NCBI GenBank assembly: GCA_022495005.1
Contig: JAGYXB010001402.1
Coordinates: 1-64,000 of the forward strand
Direction of reading: 5' to 3'
DNA length: 64,000 nt
From: Rhyacophila brunnea
Lineage: Eukaryota > Arthropoda > Insecta > Trichoptera > Rhyacophilidae
A program made the translations under genes and the position numbers. The notes under the pieces are model-generated. The model saw nothing but the letters and a program-made list of their open reading frames with translations, was not told the DNA's origin and did not search any database. The first letter of the stretch is position 1. Each line of letters opens with the position of its first letter. This document shows, one piece after another, positions 34,261 through 46,487 of this stretch.

Positions 34261-34760
34261 TTTGCCAACAAAAATATTGTGTAAAAGAAAAATATACACT
34301 CATGTTATAAAGATAATATAACTACATTTGGAGCATTAAAACATTAATATATTTAAAAAACGAAAGACAAATTTACTTTTCCTAAAAAAATATTAAGAGA
34401 AATTATACCTACTCACCATTGTTAAAAATATATATATTTGGAGCACTAAAACATGATATATTAAAAAAAATATATAACAATGTTTCTTTGCCAAGAAAAA
34501 GACAAATTATACTCACATGTTATAAAATATACATTTAGAGCACTAAAACATAATATATTTTAAAAATAATAAATTTACTTTGCAAACAAAAATATTAAGT
34601 AAAAGAAAAATTATATTCATATGCTTAATATAAAAAAACATACATTTGGAGCACATAGATATTATATATTTAAAAAATAAACTACATACCTACATAATAG
34701 GTTAAAAATATATTTTACATGTTATAAAAATTCACATAAATTTTGAGTGCTAACACATAA
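34261..34760. repeat. Degenerate minisatellite, about 100-base unit
   Basis: About five units, each with aaatttactttgccaacaaaa, an A-rich run, and tttggagcactaaaacat. Units lie near 34,270, 34,380, 34,480, 34,580 and 34,680. The right arm (40,590-40,930) has fewer units because a deletion there removes one or more of them together with the transposase end. Confidence 0.7.
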
Positions 34761-34789
34761 TAATGGTATTAAGTATATCCTTCCAGTAA

Positions 34790-37271
34790 TTAAGCATAAT
34801 TATATTGCCATGGCACTTCTCCATCAGTCACAAAATAATTTTTCAAAATTTCTCTCACTTCAGCGCCACTGCAACGGATTGTAATGGGAAAAATTGACTG
34901 CCATCTTCAGTCGCAACGTTTCGCCAATTCCCATCCACAACAGTTCCGTCGCAGTTATCAACATCTAAGTCCCCATTTGCCAGATAAAGGCGTTGGGAAT
35001 TTGATGTCATTATAAAATTGTGCAGTGCACATGTGGCCAGTACAATTTTTTTGGTTTTTTCTGCTGTTAAAGAAATCGGCTTTCTAAAAACACGAAATCT
35101 CGCCGACAGAATCCCAAACGCATTTTCAACTATACGCCGAGCTCTTGACAAACGATAGTTGAAAATGCGCTCCAGACCATGTGCATTTCTGTGGGAGAAT
35201 GGCTTCATAATGTTTTCTTTCAATGAGAATGCATCATCTGCAACCATTACATAAGGCACCGGTGTAATACCATTTTGCAATGGTCGTGCACCCGGTATCT
35301 TTATTGAGTTGGTTTGTAATGCTGCAGCTAATGTGGACTCATTAAAAACACCCCTATCTGATGCCCGACCGTTACAACCGACATCAATATATGTAAATTT
35401 ATAATTGGCGTCAACCATCGCCATTAAAATAATGCTGTGCGTGCCCTTATAATTGTAATATAGACTGCCACTTTTTGGTGTGCGGTGAGCACAACATGCT
35501 TTCCGTCGATCGCGCCTATGCAGTGGGGAAAATTCCACTGCTTTTCAAAATCATTGGCATGCTGTAACCACTCATCTTCAGTATTAGGTACCTGCAAAAA
35601 GAAAATAATTTTCTTACATTTATTTGTTTTATTTTTCAGCCATCGAGTACGGACTCATTCATCGACGAATCGTGTACGTCGACACCGGTCTCCTCAGCTC
35701 GGGGAAAAAAAGATCGGGTACAGATTTCGACAGAGAAGCCATTCTAAAACAGGCCATCGACGTGATGCAAAAGCCACGGGATGATAACCAAATATTTTTT
35801 GATTATATGGCGATGCTGGCGAGGACGAAGCTTAGGCCGCATCTCTTGATTGAGTGTCATGAAAAGGTACAAAACGTCTTATCGGAAATGATGATTAAAA
35901 ACCAGGCTGAAGCAGTAAATACTGATGACGTATTTGATCTATCGGATTGATTCAAATTCTATTTTTTTACTATTATCCGATTAATTACACTTTTACATTG
36001 TGTATGTTATGTTCATATCGTTGTGATTACTATAAGTTATAAATATAATGTGATGTGTTTTCTAATAATCCATGTCTCTCCAGTGAATTAAAAGATTTCA
36101 GATCCCGATTAGTCTTTTAGGTGTAAAGCAGTATGCATCAGCCATAAATTTCATTTATAGTCCATGTTCTTCTTCTTATTTTAAACTGTGTAATAAAAAA
36201 TTGTATTCTCTAAAATTATAATATTGTTTAATTTACCTTTAAATAATCATTCTTCAGGACATCATATATGGCGTTGCAGACCTCAGGTATAATACTGGAT
36301 ATTGTTGACTGGGGTACACGAAATAAGTACATCAAAGATTGGTAGGAATCACCTGGAAAATTGTTACACTACATTGTAATTATAGGTCAGTATTATTAAC
36401 GTAACTGATAGCTTCTACCAGTTTTACCGCAAGGTTTGCAGAGAATGGGTAAAACTAAAGACAGCCGATCCTTACAGTACTTATTTCGGTTCCAATCACG
36501 ATCCTCAGTCATAGGGTTACGACGAGAAAGAGATTGTTACAGCAATTTCCAATAAATAATTAGGTACTGAATGATTGATCGGCTATCAATATTAACTTGA
36601 GTAGAAAAGAGATCTTTATACCAAGACAAGGAATGACCAGAGACCAACAAAATAAAGATAATATTATGTACCTAGGAATGTATTTGATCAGACGGACCAT
36701 ACATAGTTAAAGGGATTTTTTAAAAGCTAGCTGACACGAGTTTTAGTGTACCTAGGTAATTTTATAGTATTCCATAACGTTATTGTCGTTAAGATGTTTT
36801 GAGACCCACGACCTAATTATTTTGGGGTTACGTTTGGTTTATGGTCACAAAAAACTATATGGACTACTATAAAATTACCGAGTGTTAAAATAAAAGTCAG
36901 TTGTGAAGCACGAGGTATATTTGTATTACGTGAATTGGCATGTTTTTCTTACCTGTGGCTAAGTAACGCAATGTTATTGCCAATCGCTCAACGGCCGTAA
37001 TGGATTTACGCATATGGGTGTCTTTCTTTTTTATAATCGGCTCAACCTTTAACATCAATGTATCGAAATCTACCAGCGACAAACGTACAAAATTTTTATA
37101 CATTGCCGTATCCTCAGCTCTTAGCTCTCTTATTAAATTACTATAACATCCGAGAGTCTCCCGTCTTGCAATCCACTGACGAACCCAAACTCGTCTGCGT
37201 CTTGGTTTTTTATCGTCTACCAACAATAAATATGCCACGATTGCCGCGGCAGTAGCTCCATCCGCCGCCAT
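34790..37271 (-). pseudogene. Harbinger-A transposase, left copy
   Basis: Three exons: 36,953-37,271 (MAADGATAAAIVAYL … RLAITLRYLATG), 36,237-36,352 (DSYQSLMYLFRVPQSTIS) and 34,790-35,591 (HCIGAIDGKHVV, YIDVGCNGRASDRGVF, VADDAFSL, IFNYRLSRARRIVENAFGIL). These are DDE_Tnp_4 motifs, with GAIDGKH and VADDAF holding expected acidic residues. One base is missing after HVVLTA near 35,478, and another shift near 34,870 cuts off the conserved end (EVREILKNYF … WQYNYA). All splice sites look intact in this copy. Confidence 0.88.
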
Positions 37272-37640
37272 GATAATATCATATGGACAGGAACCAAATA
37301 GTTAGGTAAATAAATTTAAAATCTAACAAGCCTACTGATTTATTTCGTTTTATATTATCTGTCTGACGTTTACGAAGGCGTACCAACCATAAAGTTTGTC
37401 AAGCGTCATGTTGGTAGTATTTATCAGTGGCAAATATGTGACACAATAGATTTTACGGCATCGTGTGTAAACGGATTGGCACATACGGGTGTCATAGAAT
37501 CTATGCCCACGCCTCTGTCATAGATTTTTTTGACATATATCTGATTATGTGTAAACGGAATGGCATAGATATGATCATAGACACGAAAACGCTCTTGTCA
37601 CATATGTGCCCAATCGTCACATAGTCTGCCAGATCAGTGC
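37272..37640 (+). other. Harbinger-A inner subterminal region, left
   Basis: It pairs with 38,069-38,456. It is dense in catagattctatgacac, atctatgac and acatatgtg motifs, probably transposase or MADF binding sites. No gene. Confidence 0.6.
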
Positions 37641-38068
37641 TGCCATATTTTTCTATGCTGATTATAGTACAAGGGCATAAAAATTATAGTATTTCTTTAA
37701 AAAATATTGTACTAGAAAATTTTTCGGCTCGAATCCTCTAAAATTATAGTATTTTGGCATATTTGGCGTAAAATTATAGTATTTTACATTTTTTGCAGAA
37801 TCAAAATTATAGTATTGTACTATAATTATAGTACGGTTGGCAACACTGTGCCAGATTGACAATCGTGCCAATAGACAATTGGTTAAACGATTTTGAGATC
37901 TTGGCTATAGACAAATCGTCTGCATTGCCACTGCTATAATAATGAAGACCAATATTACCTATGACTGTCGATTGTCGACCATACATCCAATGTTTCATAT
38001 TTTTTTAGATTTTATAATAGGTAGATTTGATAGGATACATAATAATTATACATATTTTGATAAAGGTT
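37641..38068. other. Palindrome axis spacer
   Basis: These roughly 430 bases between the two Harbinger copies do not pair with each other and form the loop of the palindrome. The first part (37,665-37,832) is an AT-rich block in which aaaattatagtatttt recurs about four times and which ends in tactataattatagtac. The second part (37,855-37,950) resembles 1,027-1,115: both contain a block close to 'tagacaaa-cgtctgcattg-cactgc'. No coding potential is seen. I read the second part as old upstream sequence of the zinc-finger family, but that is inference. Confidence 0.7.
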
Positions 38069-38456
38069 CAAATAGACTATATGACGATTGGGCACATATG
38101 TGAAAGAGCATTTTAGTGTCTATGATCATATCTATGCCATTCCGTTTACACATGAGCCAATATATTATGTCAAAAAAATCTATGACAGAGGCGTGGGCAT
38201 AGATTCTATGACACCCGTATGTGCCAATCCGTTTACACACGATGCCGTAAAATCTATTGTGTCACATATTTGCCACTGATAAATACTACCAACATGACGC
38301 TTGACAAACTTTATGGTTGGTACGCCTTCATAAACGTCAAACAGATAATAATATAAAACGAAATAAATCAGTAGGCTTGTTAGTTGTTTGTGAGATTTTA
38401 AATTTATTTATCCATTTATTTAACTATTTGGTTCCTGTCCATATCATATTATTATA

Positions 38457-40577
38457 ATGGCGGCGGATGGAGCTACTGCCGCAGCAATCGTGGCATATTT
38501 ATTGTTGGTAGACGATCAAAAACCAAGTCGCAGACGAGTTTGAGTTCGTCCGTGGATTGCAAGACGGGAGACTCTCGGATGTTATAGTAATTTAATAAGA
38601 GAGCTAAGAGCTGAGGATACGGCAATGTATACAAATTTTGTACGTTTGTCGCTGGAAGATTTCGATACATTGTTGTTAAAGGTTGAGCCGATTATAAAAA
38701 AGAAAGACACCCATATGCGTAAATCTATTACGGCCGGTGAGCGATAACAATAACATTGCGTTACTTAGCCACAGATAAGAAAAACATGCCTATTCACGTA
38801 ATTCAAATATACCTCGTGCTTCACAACTGACTTTTATTTTAACACTCGGTAATTTTATAGTAGTCCATATAATTTTTTGTGACCATAAACCAAACGTAAC
38901 CCCAAAATAATTAGGTTGTGGGTCTCAAAACACCTTAACGACAATAACGATATGGAATACTATAAAATTACCTACACAAAAACTTGTGTCAGCTAGCTTT
39001 TAAAAAATCCCTTTAAGTATGTATGGTCCGTCTGATCAAATACATTCCTAGGTACATAATATTATCTTTATTTTGTCGGTCTCTGGTCATTCCTTGTCTT
39101 GGTATAAAGATCTCTTTTCTACTCGAGTTAATATTGATAGCCGATCATTCATTCAGTAGGTACCTAATTATTTATTGGAAATTGCTGTAACAATCTCTTT
39201 CTCGTCGTAACCTTATGACTGAGGATCGTGATTGGAACCGAAATTAGTACTGTAAGGATCGGCTGTCTTTAGTTTTACCCATTCTCTGCAAACCTTGCGG
39301 TAAAACTGGTAGAAGCTATCAGTTACGTTAATAATACTGACCTATAATTACAATGTAGTGTAACAATTTTCCAGGTGATTCCTACCAATCTTTGATGTAC
39401 TTATTTCGTGTACCCCAGTCAACAATATCCAGTATTATACCTGAGGTCTGCGACGCCATATATGATGTCCTGAAGAATGATTATTTAAAGGTAAATTAAA
39501 CAATATTATAATTTTAGAGAATACAATTTTATTACACAGTTTGAAATAAGAAGAAGAACATGGGAAGACTATAAATGAAATTTATGGCTGATGCATACTG
39601 CTTTACACCTCAAAGACTAATCGGGATCTGAAATCTTTTAATTCACTGGAGAGACATGGATTATTAGAAATCATCACATTATATTTATATCTTATAGTAA
39701 TCACAACGATATGAACATAACATACACAATGTAAAAGTGTAATTAATCAGATAATAGTAAAAAAAATAGAATTTGAATCAATCCGATTGATCAAATACGT
39801 CATCAGTATTTACTGCTTCAGCCTGGTTTTTAATCATCATTTCCGATAAGACGTTTTGTACCTTTTCATGACACTCAATCAAGAGTGGTTACAGCATGCC
39901 AATGATTTTGAAAAGCAGTGGAATTTTCCCCACTGCATAGGCGCGATCGACGGAAAGCATGTTGTGCTCACCGCACCACCAAAAAGTGGCAGTCTATATT
40001 ACAATTATAAGGGCACGCACAGCATTATTTTAATGGCGATGTTGACGCCAATTATAAATTTACATATATTGATGTCGGTTGTAACGGTCGGGCATCAGAT
40101 GGGGGTGTTTTTAATGAGTCCACATTAGTTGCAGCATTACAAACCAACTCAATAAATATACCGGGTGCACGACCATTGCAAAATGGTATTACACCGGTGC
40201 CTTATGTAATGGTTGCAGATGATGCATTCTCATTGAAATAAAACATTATGACGCCATTCTCCCACAGAAATGCACATGGTCTGGAGCGCATTTTCAACTA
40301 TCGTTTGTCAAGAGCTCGGCGTATAGTTGAAAATGCGTTTGGGATTCTGTCGGCGAGATTTCGTGTTTTTAGAAAACCGATTTCTTTAACAGCAGAAAAA
40401 ACCAAAAAAATTGTCCTGGCCACATGTGCACTGCACAATTTTATAATGACATCAAATTCCCAACGCCTTTATCTGGCAAATGGGGACTTAGATGGTGATA
40501 CTGCGACGGAACTGTTGTGGATGGGAATTGGCGAAACGTTGCGACTGAAGATGGCAGTCAATTTTTCCTATTACAAT
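38457..40577 (+). pseudogene. Harbinger-A transposase, right copy
   Basis: Same exon plan as the left copy but with different damage: TGA after RRRV in exon 1, a shift near ITAG/ER at about 38,742, exon 1 donor changed from CAG|gtaag to CAG|ataag near 38,774, loss of the exon 3 acceptor by a deletion ending at 39,877, a shift in ILMAM/VDANY near 40,038, a TAA in place of the Lys-Glu codon near 40,238, and loss of the C-terminus at about 40,577. DDE blocks such as GAIDGKHVVLTAPPKSGS and VADDAFSLK remain legible. Confidence 0.88.
39779..39877 (-). pseudogene. BESS exon remnant, right
   Basis: Last part of the MADF-BESS second exon (…VLSEMMIKNQAEAVNTDDVF…). The upstream part is deleted; the junction tcaatcaagag|tggtta shows a short gag overlap, a microhomology deletion. 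Confidence 0.75.
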
Positions 40578-40589
40578 CCGTTGTATTTT

Positions 40590-40930
40590 TGTTTGCAAAG
40601 TGAATTTATTATTTTTAAAATATATTATGTTTTAGTGCTCTAAATGTATATTATAAAACATGTGAGTATAATTTGTCTTTTTCTTGGCAAAGTAACATTG
40701 TTATATATTTTTTTTAATATATCATGTTTTAGTGCTCCAAATATATATATTTTTAACAAAGGTGAGTAGGTATAATTTCTCTTAATATTTTTTTAGGAAA
40801 AGTAAATTTGTCTTTCGTTTTTTAAATATATTAATGTTTTAATGCTCCAAATGTAGATATATTATCTTTATAACATGAGTGTATATTTTTCATTTACACA
40901 ATATTTTTGTTGGCAAAGTAAATTTTACTC
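40590..40930. repeat. Minisatellite, right copy
   Basis: Fewer tttagtgctccaaat-type units than the left arm (34,261-34,760). Confidence 0.65.
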
Positions 40931-41508
40931 AAATACTTAATATGTTTAAGTTATTATATTAATAGGTATATTTATGTATAATTTCAAAAATAAAATCAAA
41001 AAGGATTGAATATTTACATAAACATAATGCAGTTTTATTGTTGTCTACATCCATCACATAATACCTATAACATGCTTTGTCAACAGTAGAGGAAGAGAGC
41101 TGTAGAATTTATTGAATTGAAATATTTATTTAACAAAATAAGAGTTTTTTTTTTCAAACAACCTATTTAAAAATGTTTTTGTACCGTAGAGTAGACAAAA
41201 ATTAAACCAACAACTGCCCATCAATTCGACAGGGAAATTTTTGGTGCTGGACTGGAAGTTTACTGTATTGTAATTTGTAGATGTAGACCATGCATAAACA
41301 TCTAAAAGGAGCATAGATAATATGCTCAGTGGACTCACCGGTGATTTCCATGTTATGAATAAAATTATTATTACGACCTATAATTGAATACCAACGTTAT
41401 TCATACAAAGGTTCTGACTTCGTACAAAATGTAGGTTTGATAGAACATGAAATGTTATTAAATTCAAACAAATTATTTTTCAGCAGATTTACATTGGCAT
41501 AGCCTAGA

Positions 41509-42060
41509 CCAGGGGTCGGAATAAGCGGCTCTTTGCATAGACGCTTACGGCTATTCAGACATAAACTCCAATTTCACCTTATCTCAAGCAGCCTTATAAC
41601 TTATGAGTTTATGAAATAGAGCCGCCAGACAAACTTAGATGTACAGCATACTCTACCACTCTTTACTCTACTCATATTTACATCGAGAAGCGCTTTGCGC
41701 CCTAACATTTCCCGAAGAAATGGTTACAGTAATGAATTTCATTATCAAAGTAACTAACAGCATCTTGGCCAAACCCCTCTATCATCACCAATTTAAGGTA
41801 CTCCGGGACTTGGAAGTGGATAGCGAGTACCTAGATTTACTTCTGCACAATGAAGTTCGCTGGCTTTCCAGAGGTAACGTACTGACACGCTTTGCTTCAT
41901 GTTTAGAAGAAATAAAATTGTTACTACACGAAAAAAACATCAGGAATCAAGAATTGAGATCACAACGATATGGAATAGATTATCTTTACCTAGCTCAATA
42001 GCCTAAACAAGTCATCAATTGAAAAGAGAACTGACACTGAATGATCATAGGATATTGTGT
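41509..42060 (+). mobile_element. hAT transposase fragment in Harbinger intron, right
   Basis: Starts caggggtcgg. A frame at 41,639-42,001 carries LLHNEVRWLSRGNVLTRF. Inverted partner of 33,120-33,670. Confidence 0.8.
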
Positions 42061-42292
42061 TTAATTTCAGAGCATCTACCTAATATAATACCAAGTTTCA
42101 GGAAGGAACGTACCTCAAGGCTACCTACACTTTTGTGGATAGGTACCTAGGTACCTTTATACATTTCATAGAATAATAATATACTATAAATACTTTGCAA
42201 AGAGAGCTCGTTATCTGAATTGGAATAGCTAGCCGCTAGAGAAACACTTAACTCGATGTGGAATGTCTAATAAAAATCGTTGCGATACTTAC

Positions 42293-42667
42293 TAAATTTG
42301 AAGTAGTGGCGACAGCTATCGAGTCGCAGTCAAGGAACTTGAGGAGGCCGAAAAACTTCCATCTAACGTGGTACCTGTCGCTGGTCCCTTGGCCACTCTT
42401 TGTCGCCTTTTCCTTATTTTTATAGTCTTTATACTGGCACCGCAAACTCTGCCATTTACGCGTGGCATCATCCACCGAGTACTGAGAACCGCTTTCAAGG
42501 CCCAAATCTTGTACGATTTGGACCCAAGCAGCATTTCGTTTAACCCTGTTTTTATAATCGGTCAGTGTACAGTCCCACAATAGTGGATTACCTTCCACCA
42601 ATCCGATTAAATTAATAATTACTTCATCCGTCCACTCTAACACGATTTTGCGAGTTCTTTTGTCCAT
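42293..42667 (-). pseudogene. MADF exon of Harbinger-A, right
   Basis: Identical in protein to 32,513-32,887: MDKRTRKIVLEWTDEVIINL at the start, MADF domain complete, donor TTA|gtaagt. Its second exon is truncated (39,779-39,877), so the gene cannot make a complete product. Confidence 0.85.
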
Positions 42668-43022
42668 TTTTTACTAGGTATTGTTTCGTTGTATAGTAGT
42701 CAAAATTGTCAAGATGGCGTTTGAAATCAAAGACAGAAAAACACTTCCCGCGCGATCTATGACCCATAAACAATAATATATGACAACATGTTCGGCATAG
42801 ATGTCACAGACATAAACTAGTGTCACACAAAATTACCGAGGTGTTTACACTGAGCCGAAAATCTATGACATAGAAGGCCGTCATAGATCGTTTGACATAT
42901 ATGTGACAGTCATGACATCGTCTTTTTACACTCTATGACACAGGACGCCAACATAAGAAACGGGTTTTTCGACATACATATAATATGTGACCGTTCGTCA
43001 TAATATAGTGTATTTGAAGCAT

Positions 43023-44143
43023 TATCGAATATTATATTAGTCTATGGCCGTGAGGTATAAGGATGGGGCGATAACTAGGGCTGAAAAGGTAACGATCCTT
43101 TTTGTCCTGTCAAATCATTCAATACTTTCCCCTAGTTGGAATATTCAAATTCTGATTAGCAATTACAATGCTTACAATATTAATTTTAGAATAAAAGATT
43201 TTGTGATGATAAAATGCTCTAGTCTTTACATTGTTTTAATTGTCACAGTACACGAAATGGAAAATTTGACAAACCTGAGCGCTCGTTAATCTTCAGAAAT
43301 TATTAACAATAATATAGTTATGTAGGTATATAATATTCTAATATTTGTGTAAAGGGAAATTAATTTCCGGACTCTACATAAAATTAAATATATAGGTACC
43401 TAGGTACGTCTTCATACATATTATATTTTTAAGCTGACAATAATAGTAATATTATTAATGTCAATGGCAACATAGCCATCAAATTTTATTATCATTATAG
43501 GTTATGATGGTTATTAATTGGATACAAATAAAAGGTAATAATTTTATTAGATCTAGTATCAAGTGTTAGTATTAATTAGTAACTGTTGATGTTCGCGGTA
43601 GCAAGACAAAACAATATTATTACTGTCGGTGAAGACAATAATTTTATATAATTTCTAAAATCTCATTTAATAGCCGCAGGTTTCGGTAGGAACCTACCTA
43701 CTCCACGCGAAAAAAAAGTACAAAGTTTGTATGTACATCGTCAGTGACAATAAGTGACTTAATAAATTTTAATGTCCTGGACTTTTTTCAACATTGTGAT
43801 TGATTATTTTGTTTACTTATTAGAAAATGACAGCTTTATCTGTATTTTTAAATTTGAGATTATGGTCAATAGCAGAGCATAGACAAATCGGACGATTTTA
43901 TGTCCTCGGACTTTTGCTTGCACATAGAGCGCCTGCATTAAATATTTCAACTAGGGAATTAAGTTATCAAATAATCGATCCCAAAGTATTGAAATACCGG
44001 ACAAAAGTATTGATTGATTTTTTCCATCCCTATATTATATTAGTTTATTGTCTATTGTCACGGCAGCCAAACACATGTGTGACAGATTTGCGTACACGTG
44101 TTTAGTGTGACACGATTCCCTTTGATAACTACCTGCGCTTTCA
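43023..44143 (+). promoter_or_regulatory. Upstream region of inner right zinc-finger gene
   Basis: Mirror of 30,816-31,937. Just before exon 1 lie ttattgtctattgtcacggc and gtgtgacacgattcc, echoed upstream of exon 1 at 55,283 (gtgtgacacgattc) and, less closely, 60,069. No TATA box or initiator can be assigned with confidence. Confidence 0.4.
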
Positions 44144-44296
44144 ATGCGTAAAATGGACGTAAAACGTGAAGCGGTAGACTTCGAACCTGATTCAGATGAG
44201 CAACAATCGTTCGATGTATCTTTACATGGAAATAACCCAGAGTTGAATACTTGCATCAAACAGGAGGATGCTGATGATCGCTGCCACGCTGTAGAG
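44144..44296 (+). CDS. Exon 1 of inner right zinc-finger gene
   Basis: 51 codons, MRKMDVKREAVDFEPDSDEQ … CIKQEDADD … VE, then GAG|gttagt. It differs from the left copy by one residue (D-S-D against D-A-D). It contains VKRE and IKQE, both matching the SUMO acceptor consensus. Phase 0 to exon 3 at 46,488. Confidence 0.8.
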
Positions 44297-44381
44297 GTTA
44301 GTTTTTCAAAAGTTACTTATTAAAAAATACCAAACTTAATCGATAATATTTGCATAAGAAGTTATATTGTAATATTCCAAG

Positions 44382-44530
44382 AGAGTTGATTCTCAGAGAG
44401 AATCAACAAAAGTCACCAATGATATAGGTAAGTAAACAGGAAAGAAGTGCGTTTCCGGAGGAAATATGTTGTCACTTCGGAAATAGAATGGGTAATTTTC
44501 AACGGCTGTGGAAGGAAACTCTTTAACACT
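44382..44530 (+). pseudogene. Disabled exon 2, inner right
   Basis: Reads DSQRESTKVTNDIGK and then a stop. A GGTAAGT donor sits at 44,427 where outer copies read straight through. The downstream half (aggaaagaagtgcgtttccg) is still recognisable. It carries the same lesion as 30,429-30,577, so the change predates the palindrome or was converted. Confidence 0.7.
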
Positions 44531-46249
44531 ATACCAATTATGATTATTGTAAATAAGTCGCCAACGACGGTACGCTCTATTAATTGATTTAGATAAGATA
44601 AGTTTGGAACGTTCGTTTTGAATTAAAACTACGAAAATGTTCTTGTGATTAGTGCTAAAACAATATAATAAGTATCTAGTAATTTAATTGTCCACATGAT
44701 TGTCTAACGTCCGGTTTCGTTCCCTTTGAGAACATTATTACCCAATATATTGTTCTATTTTTAATTTTATCACTATAAATACATATGAATCGCCACGTGG
44801 CATTGTTAATCAAGGTGGGTTGGTTTTGTTTGCACTGTGTTTGTTGTCATTCGTTTGTTGACATTAATATGGACAAAGCATCTGGAAAAATGACACTCAC
44901 TTTTTTGTCGTGTCTGCCGAATGGCACAATCTGTTCTAACGCCATTACAATAAAGGTGCTATTGCTATAAATTCCTAATGCTTTTCGTCGGGTCTGCCGA
45001 ATGGTTCGGTTCGAACGGGTTCGCTCAAATGAACATTAACACTAGAAACACTGTTCTAACGCCATTACAATAAAGGTGATATTGCTATAAATTCCCGCTG
45101 CGTGATATCGCATAATGGAAATCGCGTGACGTCTACCTATGCATGTGCAAATGTCGCTATGCGCGAATTTACTTGCCATCTACTGTATTGAGTGCGTTGT
45201 CCATTAATAATGTCATTGGCTACTTGTGATTACTGTTGTAGAGTACCTAATGAATGTTTGAAGAATGACCGATGTAGTGACTCACTTTTTCCAAACAACA
45301 AATCACAACCCGATTTAATGCAGGACACACTTTCGCCGAGACCACTCGAGGTGGACCGAGCGTGAGCGTATGGTAGGTCCGCTCGGCTCGAGTGGCTATT
45401 CCTCGTCAGCATAGCATTATTAAAACCACTATGGCGTATACAATTTGACAGCGTTAATTGACGTACTACTAATTATGAAATAATAGCACACTAAACGTAT
45501 CCAATTGTCATTTTAATAATTATTCGATGACCTATTCGCTTCCCAGGCAATTTCTTCTTTGGCAGTTATCTTCGGTCGAGTTCAAAAAATTATATACGTA
45601 GGTAGCGACTATAAGTTTGCAGTTAATTTCGAACAATTGCTTTCTCAAACGGTCGGATATCAATTCATAGTTGTGATGCTGTAACTTCGTTACCTCGTAG
45701 CCCCAGGCGGGGTTTATTATTAATAATTATTATGCCCATTCAAAAATCAATTACGCACCTCGCTTTCCGATTCGAAATTGCATAATACGACGAAGATAGC
45801 TTGCCAGTCTAGCGTTAGGTACCTATTTAATCTCAAAGAAGCCGCATTCCACGTTATGGTTGTCGATCTTTCGTGCAAATTTAGAATACAGCACCATTGT
45901 GGTGACAATATTTCCTTAAAAGAGATAAAAAGATTAACTTAAAAATGGTTTATGAGAAAAATTATTAAAATGGTGCATGATAATATATGCTTATTTAAAC
46001 GCATAAGGTTAGAACATAACTAAAATAATCAGCTCACTATTCGGAATTAAAATTTATTATTTAATTATCATATATCATTCAACAGGACTATATTTTTAGT
46101 TCTTTTTCATGACCTGTAGATGAAATAAATCGTACAAAAATTGAAAATTGTGCTATCATTTATGTCACAAGACTCGTCAACTGCTATGATAAAGCTGAAA
46201 GCAATTTAAAATCTTTGACTTGCTGGTTGGTTGGTTATATTCGAACACA

Positions 46250-46372
46250 TTTTGACTATTCTATCTTTCACTGTTTTAGCCCGTTCGTAGTCATTTGTGT
46301 CAGAGCCACACTCAAGGGGTCAGAAAACCACATGTGGCTCGCGAGCCGCGGTTTGCCGACCACTACTCTAGA
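46250..46372 (-). mobile_element. hAT terminal fragment, right
   Basis: Inverted partner of 28,594-28,710, ending gccgaccactactctagac. Confidence 0.65.
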
Positions 46373-46487
46373 CAATCAACATATTGTAATGCCGCCAACG
46401 ATATCACGAAACAGAAACAAAGTTTATTATCGTCGTAAAAAGATATTAATATTATTTTTTAATTATAATATCAATGTATTTTTTTAG

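Larger units (their letters stand above)
32513..35950 (+). pseudogene. MADF-BESS protein of Harbinger-A, left
   Basis: Exon 1 (32,513-32,887) encodes a MADF domain: IINLIGLVEGNPLLWDCT, then DYKNRVKRNAAWVQIVQDLG, then WQSLRCQYKDYK, ending at donor TTA|gtaagt. Exon 2 (35,640-35,950) follows ttttcag| and ends with a BESS-like helix pair (FFDYMAMLARTKLRPHLLIE) and DVFDLSD-stop. The MADF part binds element DNA and the partner is the transposase. A shift in the A-run near 35,706 breaks exon 2. The transposase's third exon lies antisense within the intron. Confidence 0.82.
4290..37640 (+). repeat. Left arm of giant palindrome
   Basis: This arm is the reverse complement of 38,069-61,320, interrupted by arm-specific insertions and deletions. 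Paired landmarks: zinc-finger exon 24,763-26,043 with 48,851-50,131; exon 1 30,663-30,815 with 44,144-44,296; MADF exon 32,513 with 42,667; piggyBac 22.5-24.6 kb with 50.3-52.4 kb; exon-1 pseudogene 6,707 with 55,283; outer exon 1 4,966 with 60,069. Coordinate sums of matched points stay constant over long blocks and jump only at indels. The outer limit is set where similarity stops, at the motif gttatttaaacat near 4,290. Arm-specific events here are a 13.77 kb insertion at 7,957 and deletions of about 2.26 kb near 5,220 and about 0.84 kb near 22,110. Confidence 0.95.
31938..37640. mobile_element. PIF/Harbinger element A, left copy
   Basis: A two-gene Harbinger element: MADF-BESS protein on the plus strand (32,513-35,950) and DDE transposase on the minus strand (34,790-37,271), with a hAT fragment in the MADF intron. 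The outer terminus is like GGTTCAAATACACTATATGA; the inner terminus near 37,640 has lost its first bases compared with the right copy (38,069). Subterminal regions repeat gtcacatatatgtc and ctatgtcatag. No clean 3-bp duplication is visible at these ends. Confidence 0.85.
38069..43022. mobile_element. PIF/Harbinger element A, right copy
   Basis: Inverted partner of 31,938-37,640, with the inner terminus GGTTCAAATAGACTATATGA complete. It carries transposase (plus) and MADF-BESS (minus) remnants and has lost about 289 and 270 bases relative to the left copy. The outer terminus is a single copy. Confidence 0.87.

Noticed and set aside
37662..37871. 69-codon frame with repeated KYYNF
   Set aside because: Produced by the AAAATTATAGTATTTT repeats, not a protein.
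44785..44970. 61-codon frame MNRHVALLIKVGWF … shared by both arms
   Set aside because: Conserved only because the arms are near-identical; no motif, no splice logic, part of a tandem duplication in an intron.
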